DNA of 50,242 nt, from the NCBI RefSeq assembly GCF_011320075.1, contig NZ_JAANPA010000019.1:1-50242 (forward strand), written 5' to 3'. Shown piece after piece: positions 34,167 through 43,980 of this stretch. Positions within the stretch are counted from its first letter, which is position 1. Each line of letters begins with the position of its first letter. The notes below the pieces were generated by a model. That model did no database searches, was not told where the DNA came from, and saw only the letters and a list, made by a program, of their open reading frames with translations. Origin of the DNA: Sphingosinicella sp. YJ22. Its GTDB lineage: Bacteria > Pseudomonadota > Alphaproteobacteria > Sphingomonadales > Sphingomonadaceae. The position numbers and the translations under genes are program-made.

Positions 34167-34609
34167 GACGGCGTCGACAGGGCCCGCGCCTCGCGCTCGA
34201 TCAGCATGATCCAGCCATTTTCGCCGTTGCGCGCCGCGGCCGTCGCCTCGATCTCGCTGTCGCCTTCGCTTCGCGTCGCGATCGGCGGCAGCAGGTGGAC
34301 GCGCCGGTACCAGGGGCTGGCGCGGTCGAACTCGCCGACGACGAGGTCGAGCTGGCCGGCCTCCAGCCGCAGCAGCAAGGCTTCGGCGGTGCCATCCTCG
34401 ACCCGCGGACGGCCTCCGGCCGCGGCGCTCGAGCGTTCGACGAAATCACGCAGCCGGGCGAAGTGGGGAGATTGCGCGGCCGCGGCGATCACGCCGACCC
34501 GCACCTCCTGCATCTCGGCGATCCGCTCGAGCGTCCCTTGCTGGTCGCGCGGCACGCCGCCGCATCCGGCAAGTGCCAGAAACGCAAGAAGAAGTGCCGG
34601 CAGCTTCAT
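34163..34609 (-). CDS. Lipoprotein resembling part of a solute-binding protein
   Basis: A 148-residue predicted lipoprotein: MKLPALLLAFLALAGC. The body has EVRVGVI and DGTAEALLLRLEAGQLDLVVGEF, typical of family 3 extracellular solute-binding domains, but is only about half the normal length, so it may be one lobe or a divergent family. ATG 34609 is taken as start because the lipobox signal begins there. It precedes and overlaps the CDF transporter, suggesting metal delivery; no ABC permease is nearby. Confidence 0.75.
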   Translation of the reverse strand: MKLPALLLAFLALAGCGGVPRDQQGTLERIAEMQEVRVGVIAAAAQSPHFARLRDFVERSSAAAGGRPRVEDGTAEALLLRLEAGQLDLVVGEFDRASPWYRRVHLLPPIATRSEGDSEIEATAAARNGENGWIMLIEREARALSTPS

Positions 34610-34653
34610 AACGGGGCTGCAACGCCCCCCTCGCAATTAGCGTTCCCGGCGAG

Positions 34654-35319
34654 TCAGGCCCGCGCGAGCACCCGGTCGCCGACGAACGGATTGGTCTGGC
34701 GCTCGCGGCCGAAGGTCGAGGCAGGGCCGTGGCCGGGCACGAAGACGGTGTCGTCGCCCAGCGGCCACAGCTTGCCGGTGATCGCGTCGATGAGGTCCTG
34801 ATGGTTGCCCATCGGAAAATCGGTGCGGCCGATCGAGCCCTGGAACAGCACGTCGCCGACGATCGCCAGCTTCGATTCCGGATGATGGAAGACGACGTGG
34901 CCCGGCGTGTGGCCGGGGCAGTGATAAACGTCCAGCGTGAGGTTGCCGACCGTCACCTGGTCGCCGTTGACCAGCCAGCGGTCGCTCTCGAACGGCTTGC
35001 CGGTAATGCCGTAGGCGCGGCCGTCATCCTCCAGCCGAGCGATCCAGAAGCGGTCGTCCTCGTGCGGCCCCTCGATCTTCACGCCGAGCTCGTCGGCGAG
35101 GATCTTGGCCGATCCGCAATGGTCGATATGGCCGTGGGTGAGCAGAAGCTTCTCGACAGTCACGCCGTGCTGCGCCGCCGCCGCCTTCAGCCGGTCGAGG
35201 TCGCCGCCCGGGTCGGTGAAGGCGCCCTTCATGGTCGCGGTGCACCAGATCAGGGTGCAGTTCTGCTGGAGCGGCGTCACCGGGATGATCGCCGCCTTGA
35301 GCGGTGGCTGAGTGGTCAT
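34654..35319 (-). CDS. Metallo-beta-lactamase fold hydrolase
   Basis: A 221-residue glyoxalase II-like protein. The zinc motif is THGHIDH (H62, H64, D66, H67), with CPGHTPGHV, VGDVLFQGSIGRTD and VPGHGP carrying the remaining ligands. It resembles YcbL-type hydrolases that act on thioesters such as S-lactoylglutathione; specificity is not certain. ATG 35319 gives the family start (LKAAIIPVTPLQQNCTL). Confidence 0.92.
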   Translation of the reverse strand: MTTQPPLKAAIIPVTPLQQNCTLIWCTATMKGAFTDPGGDLDRLKAAAAQHGVTVEKLLLTHGHIDHCGSAKILADELGVKIEGPHEDDRFWIARLEDDGRAYGITGKPFESDRWLVNGDQVTVGNLTLDVYHCPGHTPGHVVFHHPESKLAIVGDVLFQGSIGRTDFPMGNHQDLIDAITGKLWPLGDDTVFVPGHGPASTFGRERQTNPFVGDRVLARA

Positions 35320-35383
35320 GGTGCGGAGATGGCGGGCGCCGCGGCCCGATGCAAGCGCGCGCCGCTCTGCTATGACCGGGGCG

Positions 35384-36190
35384 ATGACGATGCAGATCAC
35401 CCGCCGCGCTGCCTTGGGCCTGGTCACCGGCGGCCTCGCCGCGCCAGCCTTCGCGCAGCGCCGGCGCGAGCTCGACGTGCCGTTCGTGCCGACTCCGCAC
35501 AGCCTCGTCGAACAGATGCTCGACCTCGCCGGAGTGACGGCCGAGGACTATCTGGTCGACCTCGGCTGCGGCGACGGGCGTATCGCTGTTGCGGCGGGGC
35601 AGCGCGGCGCCCGCGCGCTTGGCGTCGATATCGAGGCGCTGCGGATCCAGGAGGCGGCCGCGGCGGCGCGGGTCGCCGGGGTCGAGGGGCGCGTGCGCTT
35701 CCGCCGCCAGGACCTGTTCGCGACTCCGATCCACGAAGCGAGCGTGGTCGCCATCTACCTTCTGCCCGACATCAACCTGCGGCTTCGGCCCAAGCTCCTG
35801 ACCGAGCTGCCGGCCGGTGCGCGGGTCGTCAGCCACGCCTTCGACATGGGCGACTGGGCCGCCGACGCCGAGGAGGTTCATGACGGTCGCCGAATCTTCC
35901 TGTGGCATGTGCCGGCGGTGGCGGGCGGCAGCTGGGAAGTGACCGCAACCGACGGGAGCTACCGGCTGCTCGAACTGGAGCAACGGTTCCAGGAGGTGGC
36001 CGGGACGCTGAGCGGCGACGGGACGGTGCGCGCTGTCGTCGGAAGGCTGCGAGGCAGGCATCTCGTGCTTTCCGCGCAGGACGACGGCGCGCCCCTCGCA
36101 TTGTCCGGAACGATCGATGGCGCCGACTTCCTGCCCGATGCCGCGGCCCGATCCGGGCAGGGCGGCTGGACCGGGCGACGCATCGCGTGA
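35384..36190 (+). CDS. Methyltransferase-fold protein with Tat signal
   Basis: A 268-residue protein with a twin-arginine signal (MTMQITRRAALGLVTGGLAA, cleavage after AFA). The mature part has class I S-adenosylmethionine motif I, LVDLGCGDGRIAVAAG, and an LLPDINLRLRPKLL segment. The C-terminal 90 residues are a beta-rich extension absent from its neighbour. Export of an SAM-dependent fold is odd because the cofactor is cytoplasmic. Start uncertain among ATGs 35372, 35384 and 35390. It overlaps the next paralogue (GTGA). Confidence 0.82.
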   Translation: MTMQITRRAALGLVTGGLAAPAFAQRRRELDVPFVPTPHSLVEQMLDLAGVTAEDYLVDLGCGDGRIAVAAGQRGARALGVDIEALRIQEAAAAARVAGVEGRVRFRRQDLFATPIHEASVVAIYLLPDINLRLRPKLLTELPAGARVVSHAFDMGDWAADAEEVHDGRRIFLWHVPAVAGGSWEVTATDGSYRLLELEQRFQEVAGTLSGDGTVRAVVGRLRGRHLVLSAQDDGAPLALSGTIDGADFLPDAAARSGQGGWTGRRIA

Positions 36191-36746
36191 CCGGACCCGG
36201 CGACCGGCTGCACCGCGCGACCCGCGGGCCTATGGCGGGGACCGTCGATCAGCTCGACGCGCCGTTCTGGTCCACCCCGCGGGAGCTGGTCGAGCACATG
36301 CTCGACCTCGCCGGGGTCGGGGCCACCGACAGGCTGATCGACCTGGGCTGCGGCGATGGCCGGATCGTCATCGCCGCCGCGCGGCGCGGCGCCGAGTCGC
36401 TCGGTATCGATGTCGACCCTTGCCGAATTGCCGAGGCCGAAGCGGGCGCCCGCGCGGCCGGCCTCGAGAATCGCGCGCATTTTCGAACCGAGGACCTGTT
36501 CGAAACCTCGCTCGACGGCGCCAGCGTCGTGACGCTTTACCTCGTGCCCCTGACCAACTGGCTGCTCGGCTACCGGCTTCAACGGGAGCTGGTCCCGGGC
36601 AGCAGGGTGGTCAGCCACGCCTTCCCCATCGTCGGCTGGCCGGCCGACGAGGAGCATGTCGTCGAGGGCCGCCACGTCTATCTGTGGCGCGTGCCGGCCG
36701 AAGCCGATCGGCCCGCGCCGGCTCCGATCCCGTTCGGGACGCCTGC

Positions 36747-36750
<4 letters not shown>
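36187..36750 (+). CDS. Class I SAM methyltransferase, paralogue of upstream gene
   Basis: A 187-residue protein with LIDLGCGDGRIVIAAARRGA and STPRELVEHMLDLAGV, closely parallel to the upstream protein's TPHSLVEQMLDLAGV and VDLGCGDGRIAVAA. Shared stretches include SVV-LYL and RVVSHAF. There is no signal peptide. The start is GTG 36187 overlapping the preceding stop; ATG 36232 is an alternative. The pair looks like a tandem duplication with one copy exported. Substrate unknown. Confidence 0.85.
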
Positions 36751-38732
<1,982 letters not shown>

Positions 38733-38839
38733 TCAATCCCTCCCCGAAATGCTTGTTCTCTATGCGCTTGGCTTATCTGTCGGCACCGGGCTCCGCAATC
38801 GGCTCGACAAAAAGCGGGGGCGGCGGCATCGCTGCCCGC

Positions 38840-40594
38840 GTGACTAGTCGTCCACGCCTCCCGCTCGACCAGCCGTTCGTGCTGATCGACAATGCCCGCG
38901 GCGGCTCGGCGACCTTGCTGCGCGGTCCTGTCGACGTCATCACCGCGCACGCGCCGGGCGACGTGCCGGCGGCGCTGGAGCGGCTGCGCGACCTTGGCGG
39001 GCGCCATGCGGCGGGCTTCCTGTCCTACGAGGCCGGCCATGCGCTCGATCCCAAGCTCGCGCCGCTCGCCCGTCCGGCCGATGCGGACGGCGTGCCCTTG
39101 CTGTGGTTCGGCCTGTTCGATCGGGCCGAGCGCGTCGACGCCGCGGAGCTTCTGCCCGACGCCGCCGGCGCATGGTGCGGGCCGCCGCGGCCGCTGATCG
39201 ACCGCGCCGACTATGACGCCGCGCTCGCCCGGCTCCATGAGCACATCCTCGACGGCGACATCTACCAGGCGAATTTCACCTTCCAGGCGGAGGTGAAGTT
39301 CGCCGGCCATCCGCTCGCCCTCTACGCGGCGCTGCGCGAGCGGGCCAAGGCGGGCTACGGCGCCGTTGTCTTCACCGGCACCCACTGGATCCTGTCACTG
39401 TCTCCGGAGCTGTTCTTCACGCTCGACCAGGGGGAATTGCGCGCTCGGCCGATGAAGGGCACCGCCCAGCGCGGCGCTTCGCTGGACGAGGACCAGGCCG
39501 CGATCGAGGAGCTGGCGAGCGATCCCAAGCAGCGCGCCGAAAACCTGATGATCGTCGACCTGCTGCGCAACGATCTGTCGCGGGTGGCGCAGCCGGGCAG
39601 CGTCGCCGTGCCCAGGCTGTTCACGGTCGAGACCTATCCGACCGTTCACCAGATGGTTTCGTCGGTGACGGCGCGGATCGAGCCCGGCCGCGACGCCGTC
39701 GACTCGATCCGCGCGCTCTTCCCCTGCGGCTCGATCACCGGCGCTCCGAAGCTCCGGGCGATGGAGATCATCGACTCGCTCGAGGCGGGCCCGCGCGGAG
39801 TCTATTGCGGGTCGATCGGCCGCATCCGGCCGGACGGCGGCGCGGCGTTCAACGTCGCCATCCGGACTCTCACCGTTCGCGACGGTGAGGACGTGGCGCG
39901 GCTCGGCCTCGGCTCGGGCATCGTCGCCGACAGCCGGGCCGGGTCCGAATGGCGCGAGTGCCTGGCCAAGGGCGCGTTCGTCGCCGCGCCGGGGCGCTTC
40001 GATCTGGTCGAAACGATGCGCCACGATTCCCACGAAGGCGTGGTCGACCTCGATCGCCACCTGGGGCGGATGAAGGCCAGCGCCGACGCGCTCGGTTTCG
40101 ACTTCGATCGCCACGGCGCGCGCAACGAGCTTCAGGCGGCGGGCTTCGGCGCCGGCAACGCCAAGATGCGGCTGCTCCTCGCGCGCAGCGGCGCGATGGC
40201 GGTGGAGGTGGAGCCGTTGGGCGAGCCGCCGGTCGAGCCGGTGCCGGTCGCCGTGCGCCCGCTGCCGGTCCCGGCGCAGGATTTCCGCCTCAGGCACAAG
40301 ACCAGCGACCGCGAATTCTACCGCGCCGCGCTGGCGGCGGCGGGGACCTATGAAGTCGCGTTCATCGATCCCGACGGCTTCCTCACCGAAGGCAGCTTCA
40401 CCACCATCTTCGTCGAGCGCGACGGCGGCCTGCTGACCCCGCCTTTGTCGCTCGGCCTCCTCCCCGGTGTGCTTCGCCAGCGCCTGATCGACGAGGGCAG
40501 GGCGACCGAGGCGCCGCTGCGCGAGCGCGACCTCGAAGGCGGCTTCCTCATCGGCAATTCGGTGCGCGGGCTGATCCGGGCCAGGCTGGCCTAG
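38840..40594 (+). CDS. pabB: Fused aminodeoxychorismate synthase I and lyase (PabB-PabC)
   Basis: A 584-residue fusion making p-aminobenzoate for folate. The PabB part (about 1-380) has HEHILDGDIYQANFTF, MKGTAQRG, LMIVDLLRNDLSRVAQPGSV and CGSITGAPKLRAMEII. The PabC part (about 390-584) has HEGVVDLDRHLGRMKAS, the PLP lysine in LRHKTSDREF and FLTEGSFTTIFVE. Start GTG 38840 is chosen because upstream in-frame sequence lacks similarity; its Shine-Dalgarno is weak. The glutaminase PabA is not in the window. It converges on dinB with CTAG. Confidence 0.93.
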   Translation: MTSRPRLPLDQPFVLIDNARGGSATLLRGPVDVITAHAPGDVPAALERLRDLGGRHAAGFLSYEAGHALDPKLAPLARPADADGVPLLWFGLFDRAERVDAAELLPDAAGAWCGPPRPLIDRADYDAALARLHEHILDGDIYQANFTFQAEVKFAGHPLALYAALRERAKAGYGAVVFTGTHWILSLSPELFFTLDQGELRARPMKGTAQRGASLDEDQAAIEELASDPKQRAENLMIVDLLRNDLSRVAQPGSVAVPRLFTVETYPTVHQMVSSVTARIEPGRDAVDSIRALFPCGSITGAPKLRAMEIIDSLEAGPRGVYCGSIGRIRPDGGAAFNVAIRTLTVRDGEDVARLGLGSGIVADSRAGSEWRECLAKGAFVAAPGRFDLVETMRHDSHEGVVDLDRHLGRMKASADALGFDFDRHGARNELQAAGFGAGNAKMRLLLARSGAMAVEVEPLGEPPVEPVPVAVRPLPVPAQDFRLRHKTSDREFYRAALAAAGTYEVAFIDPDGFLTEGSFTTIFVERDGGLLTPPLSLGLLPGVLRQRLIDEGRATEAPLRERDLEGGFLIGNSVRGLIRARLA

Positions 40595-41688
40595 AGCGGC
40601 AGGCTCGGCTCCAGCTCGGGCGCCGGCTCGTCGTTGCACAGTCCGGCGAGGGTGAGGCCGAGCAGCCGCACCGGCTTGGCGACCGGGACGAGCCGGTGGA
40701 GCAGGGTTCGGCCGATCGCCAGGAACTCCTCACGCCCCGCCACCGGCCGCGCCAGCGAGTGGGTGCGGGTGACGATCCGGAAGTCCTGATACTTCATCTT
40801 GAGGACGACGGTGCGGCCCTCGATTCCGCGGCCCTCCATGCGCGACCAGATGGTCTGGCTGATCCGCTCGAGCTCCGCCTCCATTCGGGCCGGATCGGTG
40901 AGGTCCTCCATGAAGGTGTCCTCGGCGCCGATCGACTTGCGCTCGCGGTCCGGCCTCACCTGGCGGTCGCAGATGCCGCGGGCGAGCCGGTAATAGGTCG
41001 GCCCGGAGCTGCCGAAATGACGTTCGAGGAAGGCGACGTCCCGCGCGGCGAGGTCGGCTCCGCTGACGATTCCGAGCCGCTCCATCTTCGCGGCGGTCTT
41101 GGGGCCGACGCCGTGGAAGCGGCTGACCCGCAGGCTGGCGACGAAGGCGGCGCCTCTCGCGGGCGTGATCACGCACAGTCCGTCGGGCTTGTTCTGGTCC
41201 GACGCGAGCTTGGCCAGGAACTTGTTGTAGGAAACTCCGGCCGATGCGGTGAGGCCGGTCTCTTCCCGAATTCGCGCGCGGATCTCCTCGGCGATGCGGG
41301 TCGCGATGCCGATCCCCTTCAGGTCCTCGGTGACGTCGAGATAGGCCTCGTCGAGGCTGAGCGGCTCGACCAGCGGGGTGTAGTCGGCGAAGATCGCGCG
41401 CACCTGCCGCGAGACCTCGCGATAGACGTCGAAGCGCGGCTTGACGAAGATCAGGTCCGGGCAGCGCCGCCGCGCGGTGACCGACGCCATGGCCGATCGC
41501 ACGCCATAGACCCGCGCTTCGTAGCTCGCCGCCGCGACGACTCCGCGCTGCGAACCGCCGCCGACCGCGACCGGCTTGCCACGAAGTTCCGGATCGTCGC
41601 GCTGCTCGACCGACGCGAAGAAGGCGTCCATGTCGACATGGATGATCTTGCGCAGCTTCGGCGGATCGAGCGCGGCCTCTTCGTTCAC
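40591..41688 (-). CDS. dinB: DNA polymerase IV
   Basis: A 365-residue Y-family translesion polymerase. Catalytic residues are D19 (HVDMDAFFASVEQ) and D113-E114 (SLDEAYLDV). SAGVSYNKFLAKLASDQNKP and VSRFHGVGPKTAAKMERLG follow. The C-terminal EPSLPL may be a weak clamp-binding peptide. The start is GTG 41688, the only reasonable one. A near-match to the SOS box (GTTC-N7-GTTT) spans the start codon. Confidence 0.96.
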   Translation of the reverse strand: MNEEAALDPPKLRKIIHVDMDAFFASVEQRDDPELRGKPVAVGGGSQRGVVAAASYEARVYGVRSAMASVTARRRCPDLIFVKPRFDVYREVSRQVRAIFADYTPLVEPLSLDEAYLDVTEDLKGIGIATRIAEEIRARIREETGLTASAGVSYNKFLAKLASDQNKPDGLCVITPARGAAFVASLRVSRFHGVGPKTAAKMERLGIVSGADLAARDVAFLERHFGSSGPTYYRLARGICDRQVRPDRERKSIGAEDTFMEDLTDPARMEAELERISQTIWSRMEGRGIEGRTVVLKMKYQDFRIVTRTHSLARPVAGREEFLAIGRTLLHRLVPVAKPVRLLGLTLAGLCNDEPAPELEPSLPL

Positions 41689-41737
41689 GCTTTGTTTGTA
41701 GCGGCGGCGGCCGTGCGCCGCCAGCGGCTAAGATGGG

Positions 41738-42136
41738 TCAGTCGAGCTGGATCGCCCCGTCGCCCAGGTCGATGCCGCAGCGGCCGTCGCGGACCCAGCA
41801 AACCTGGCCGTAAAGCGGCTCGAAGCCCTCGAAATCGACTCGCAGCTTCTCGCCGATGCGCGGCTCGATTGGCGCCTCGAGCATGATGCCGCTGCCCGAG
41901 AGGTTGACGACCTTGGACAGAATTTTCTTACGGCGGAAGGTCACGGTGGCGCGCTCGACGACTCCGCGGAAGCGGTCCTCGCGGCGCTGATTGGTGGTGC
42001 GGCGCTCGCCGCGCGGAATGAGGATCGCGCTCAGGCTGACGTCGCCCGAGCCGCGCCGGCAATTTTCCTTCTTGGCGGCCGGACGAACCACCTGGCTCAC
42101 TTCCCCAGCCTTCAGTGCGGAACGGAATGCGTTCAT
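41738..42136 (-). CDS. PilZ domain protein
   Basis: A 132-residue protein with a C-terminal PilZ fold: arginine motif QRREDRFRG and VVNLSGSGIMLEAP (the D/NxSxxG motif). It should bind cyclic di-GMP if the arginines serve as usual. An unstructured basic N-terminus of about 40 residues precedes it. ATG 42136 is used; the longer frame is intergenic in character. Divergent from a second PilZ gene across 163 bp. Confidence 0.85.
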   Translation of the reverse strand: MNAFRSALKAGEVSQVVRPAAKKENCRRGSGDVSLSAILIPRGERRTTNQRREDRFRGVVERATVTFRRKKILSKVVNLSGSGIMLEAPIEPRIGEKLRVDFEGFEPLYGQVCWVRDGRCGIDLGDGAIQLD

Positions 42137-42299
42137 CGAACATGCGCCTCTTAATCGAACCGAGGCACCTCTATGACAGACAAGTTTTACTGAATTCCTA
42201 GCGACATGGGCGGCGGCGATGCCGGCCCGCCTCAACTGCGGCAGCACTTCCTTAACCGAACCGCGCTAAGCCTTTCGGGTTACAGCCAAGAGGCCAGAT

Positions 42300-42701
42300 G
42301 TGCGGCGCGAAGAGCGACTACCCCTGGACGAGCCGGCGCGGCTGCACCCCAATGAGTGGAGCAGCCTTGAAGTTCGGGTCCTCGATCTGTCCAACAACGG
42401 CTTTCGGGCGGAGTGCGAAGCGCGGGTGACGGTTGGCAGTTGCGTCACCTTGGAGCTGCCCGGAATCGGCTCGGAGCTCGCTTATGTGACATGGCGCCGC
42501 GGCGACCGCTTCGGCGCCAAGTTCCGCCAGCCGGTCTCGATCGACCGCTGCGGCTGGTCGCGGCTTACCCGCCAGGCGGTTCTCGCGCGCATGCTCGTCG
42601 AGCGCGCCGCGGCGCGCACCGTCGGCCAATATGGCACCGAGTTCGAGCTTCGCCGCAAGATCCTCGACGGCCTGCCGATGGTGCGCGTCAACGGCGACTG
42701 A
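42300..42701 (+). CDS. Second PilZ domain protein
   Basis: A 133-residue protein: RREERLPLDEPARLH and VLDLSNNGFRAEC carry the two PilZ motifs, followed by FGAKFRQPVS. The start is GTG 42300, after an AAGAGG. Homologous in fold to the divergent neighbour but only weakly similar. The 163-bp space between them shows no obvious operator. No diguanylate cyclase or phosphodiesterase is in the window. Confidence 0.82.
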   Translation: MRREERLPLDEPARLHPNEWSSLEVRVLDLSNNGFRAECEARVTVGSCVTLELPGIGSELAYVTWRRGDRFGAKFRQPVSIDRCGWSRLTRQAVLARMLVERAAARTVGQYGTEFELRRKILDGLPMVRVNGD

Positions 42702-42757
42702 CGGCGGGTTTCGCCGGCGGATTGTCCGGCATGTCGCCGCCTGCCATACCCGGCGCC

Positions 42758-43894
42758 ATGTCCCGCCGCCGCCTCGGCTCTGCCGCCCTTGCTCTCGCCG
42801 CCATGATCGTGACCCCAAACGCTTCCGCCCAGGACCGGCCCCGAGTCCGCGAGGCCGGCATCGCCGTCGGCGTGATGCAGCCCGGGCCCCTGAACGCGAT
42901 CACTGATGTTGCCGGGGTGCGCGTCGGCCATGTCACGCTGATCGAGGGGCGCGACATCCGCACCGGCGTAACCGCGGTCCTTCCGCATGGCGGCAACCTG
43001 TTCCAGGACAAGGTCCCCGCCGCCATCGCGGTCGGCAACGGCTTCGGCAAGCTGATGGGGTCGACCCAGGTCGCCGAGCTCGGCGAGATCGAGAGCCCGA
43101 TCCTGCTCACCAACACGCTTAACGTCCCCGAAGCGGCCGCAGCGACGATCGAATGGACTTTGGCGCAGCCTGGCAACGAGGAGGTGCGCTCGGTCAACGC
43201 GATCGTCGGCGAGACCAATGACGGCTTCCTCAACGACATCCGCCGGCGGCGGGTCACCATCGCCGATGCCCGCCGTGCCATCGAGGCGGCGCGCGAGGGC
43301 CCGGTGGCGGAGGGCGCGGTTGGCGCGGGCACGGGCACGGTCGCCTTCGGCTACAAGGGCGGCATCGGCACCGCCTCGCGCCGGCTCGAGACGCGCCATG
43401 GCGGCTGGACCGTCGGAGTGCTGGTGCAGAGCAATTATGGCGGCGCGCTCACCATCGACGGGCTGCCTTACGACGCCTTGACCGGACGCCACGGCCTTGC
43501 GCCGCAGCGCCAGGGTTCGGGCGACGGCTCGATCATCATCGTCATCGCCACCGACGCGCCCTTGTCCGACCGCAACCTCGAACGGCTCGCCCGCCGCGCC
43601 TTCCTCGCGCTCGGCCGCACCGGCTCGCCGATGACCAATGGCTCGGGCGACTATGCCATCGCCTTCTCGACCCATGACGGGGTGCGGCGGACCGCGGCGC
43701 GGCGCGCGGCGGCGACGGCCTATCCCGAGCTCGGCAACGAGGCGATGACGCCGCTCTTCTTCGCCGCGCTCGAAGCCACCGAGGAAGCGGTGCTCAACTC
43801 GATGTTCCGCGCCGGCCGAATGGACGGCGCCCGCGGCACCATCGAGGCGTTGCCGATCGACGAGGTGCTTCGGCTGAGGCGCCAGGCCCGCTGA
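42758..43894 (+). CDS. DmpA/BapA-like P1 family aminopeptidase, exported
   Basis: A 378-residue N-terminal nucleophile hydrolase. A signal peptide (MSRRRLGSAALALAAMIVTP, ending ASAQ) precedes ITDVAGVRVGHVTLIEG, VGNGFGKLMGSTQV, VLVQSNYGG and the autocleavage site GDG/S before IIIVIATDAP, with nucleophile S258. The residue before Ser is Gly, as in DmpA, whereas BapA of Sphingosinicella has Asn. It may hydrolyse D-amino acid or beta-peptides. An earlier ATG at 42731 is possible. Confidence 0.9.
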   Translation: MSRRRLGSAALALAAMIVTPNASAQDRPRVREAGIAVGVMQPGPLNAITDVAGVRVGHVTLIEGRDIRTGVTAVLPHGGNLFQDKVPAAIAVGNGFGKLMGSTQVAELGEIESPILLTNTLNVPEAAAATIEWTLAQPGNEEVRSVNAIVGETNDGFLNDIRRRRVTIADARRAIEAAREGPVAEGAVGAGTGTVAFGYKGGIGTASRRLETRHGGWTVGVLVQSNYGGALTIDGLPYDALTGRHGLAPQRQGSGDGSIIIVIATDAPLSDRNLERLARRAFLALGRTGSPMTNGSGDYAIAFSTHDGVRRTAARRAAATAYPELGNEAMTPLFFAALEATEEAVLNSMFRAGRMDGARGTIEALPIDEVLRLRRQAR

Positions 43895-43944
43895 CCCAGG
43901 CGCCGACCGGCGCCGAAACATTCATTTCCTGTTCACGCCGGATG

Positions 43945-43961
43945 ATGTGATACTATCACAT
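43945..43961. promoter_or_regulatory. Perfect palindrome upstream of the VWA gene
   Basis: ATGTGATACTATCACAT is symmetric apart from the central C. It is 20 bp before the ATG at 43981 and AT-rich against its surroundings. It resembles a CRP-type site (TGTGA...TCACA) but the spacer is 5, not 6, so another dimeric regulator is likelier. Confidence 0.7.
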
Positions 43962-43980
43962 TCAAGGTGGGAGAGTGACT

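Noticed and set aside
43946-43960. CRP site before the VWA gene
   Set aside because: The half-sites match TGTGA/TCACA but spacing is 5 rather than 6.
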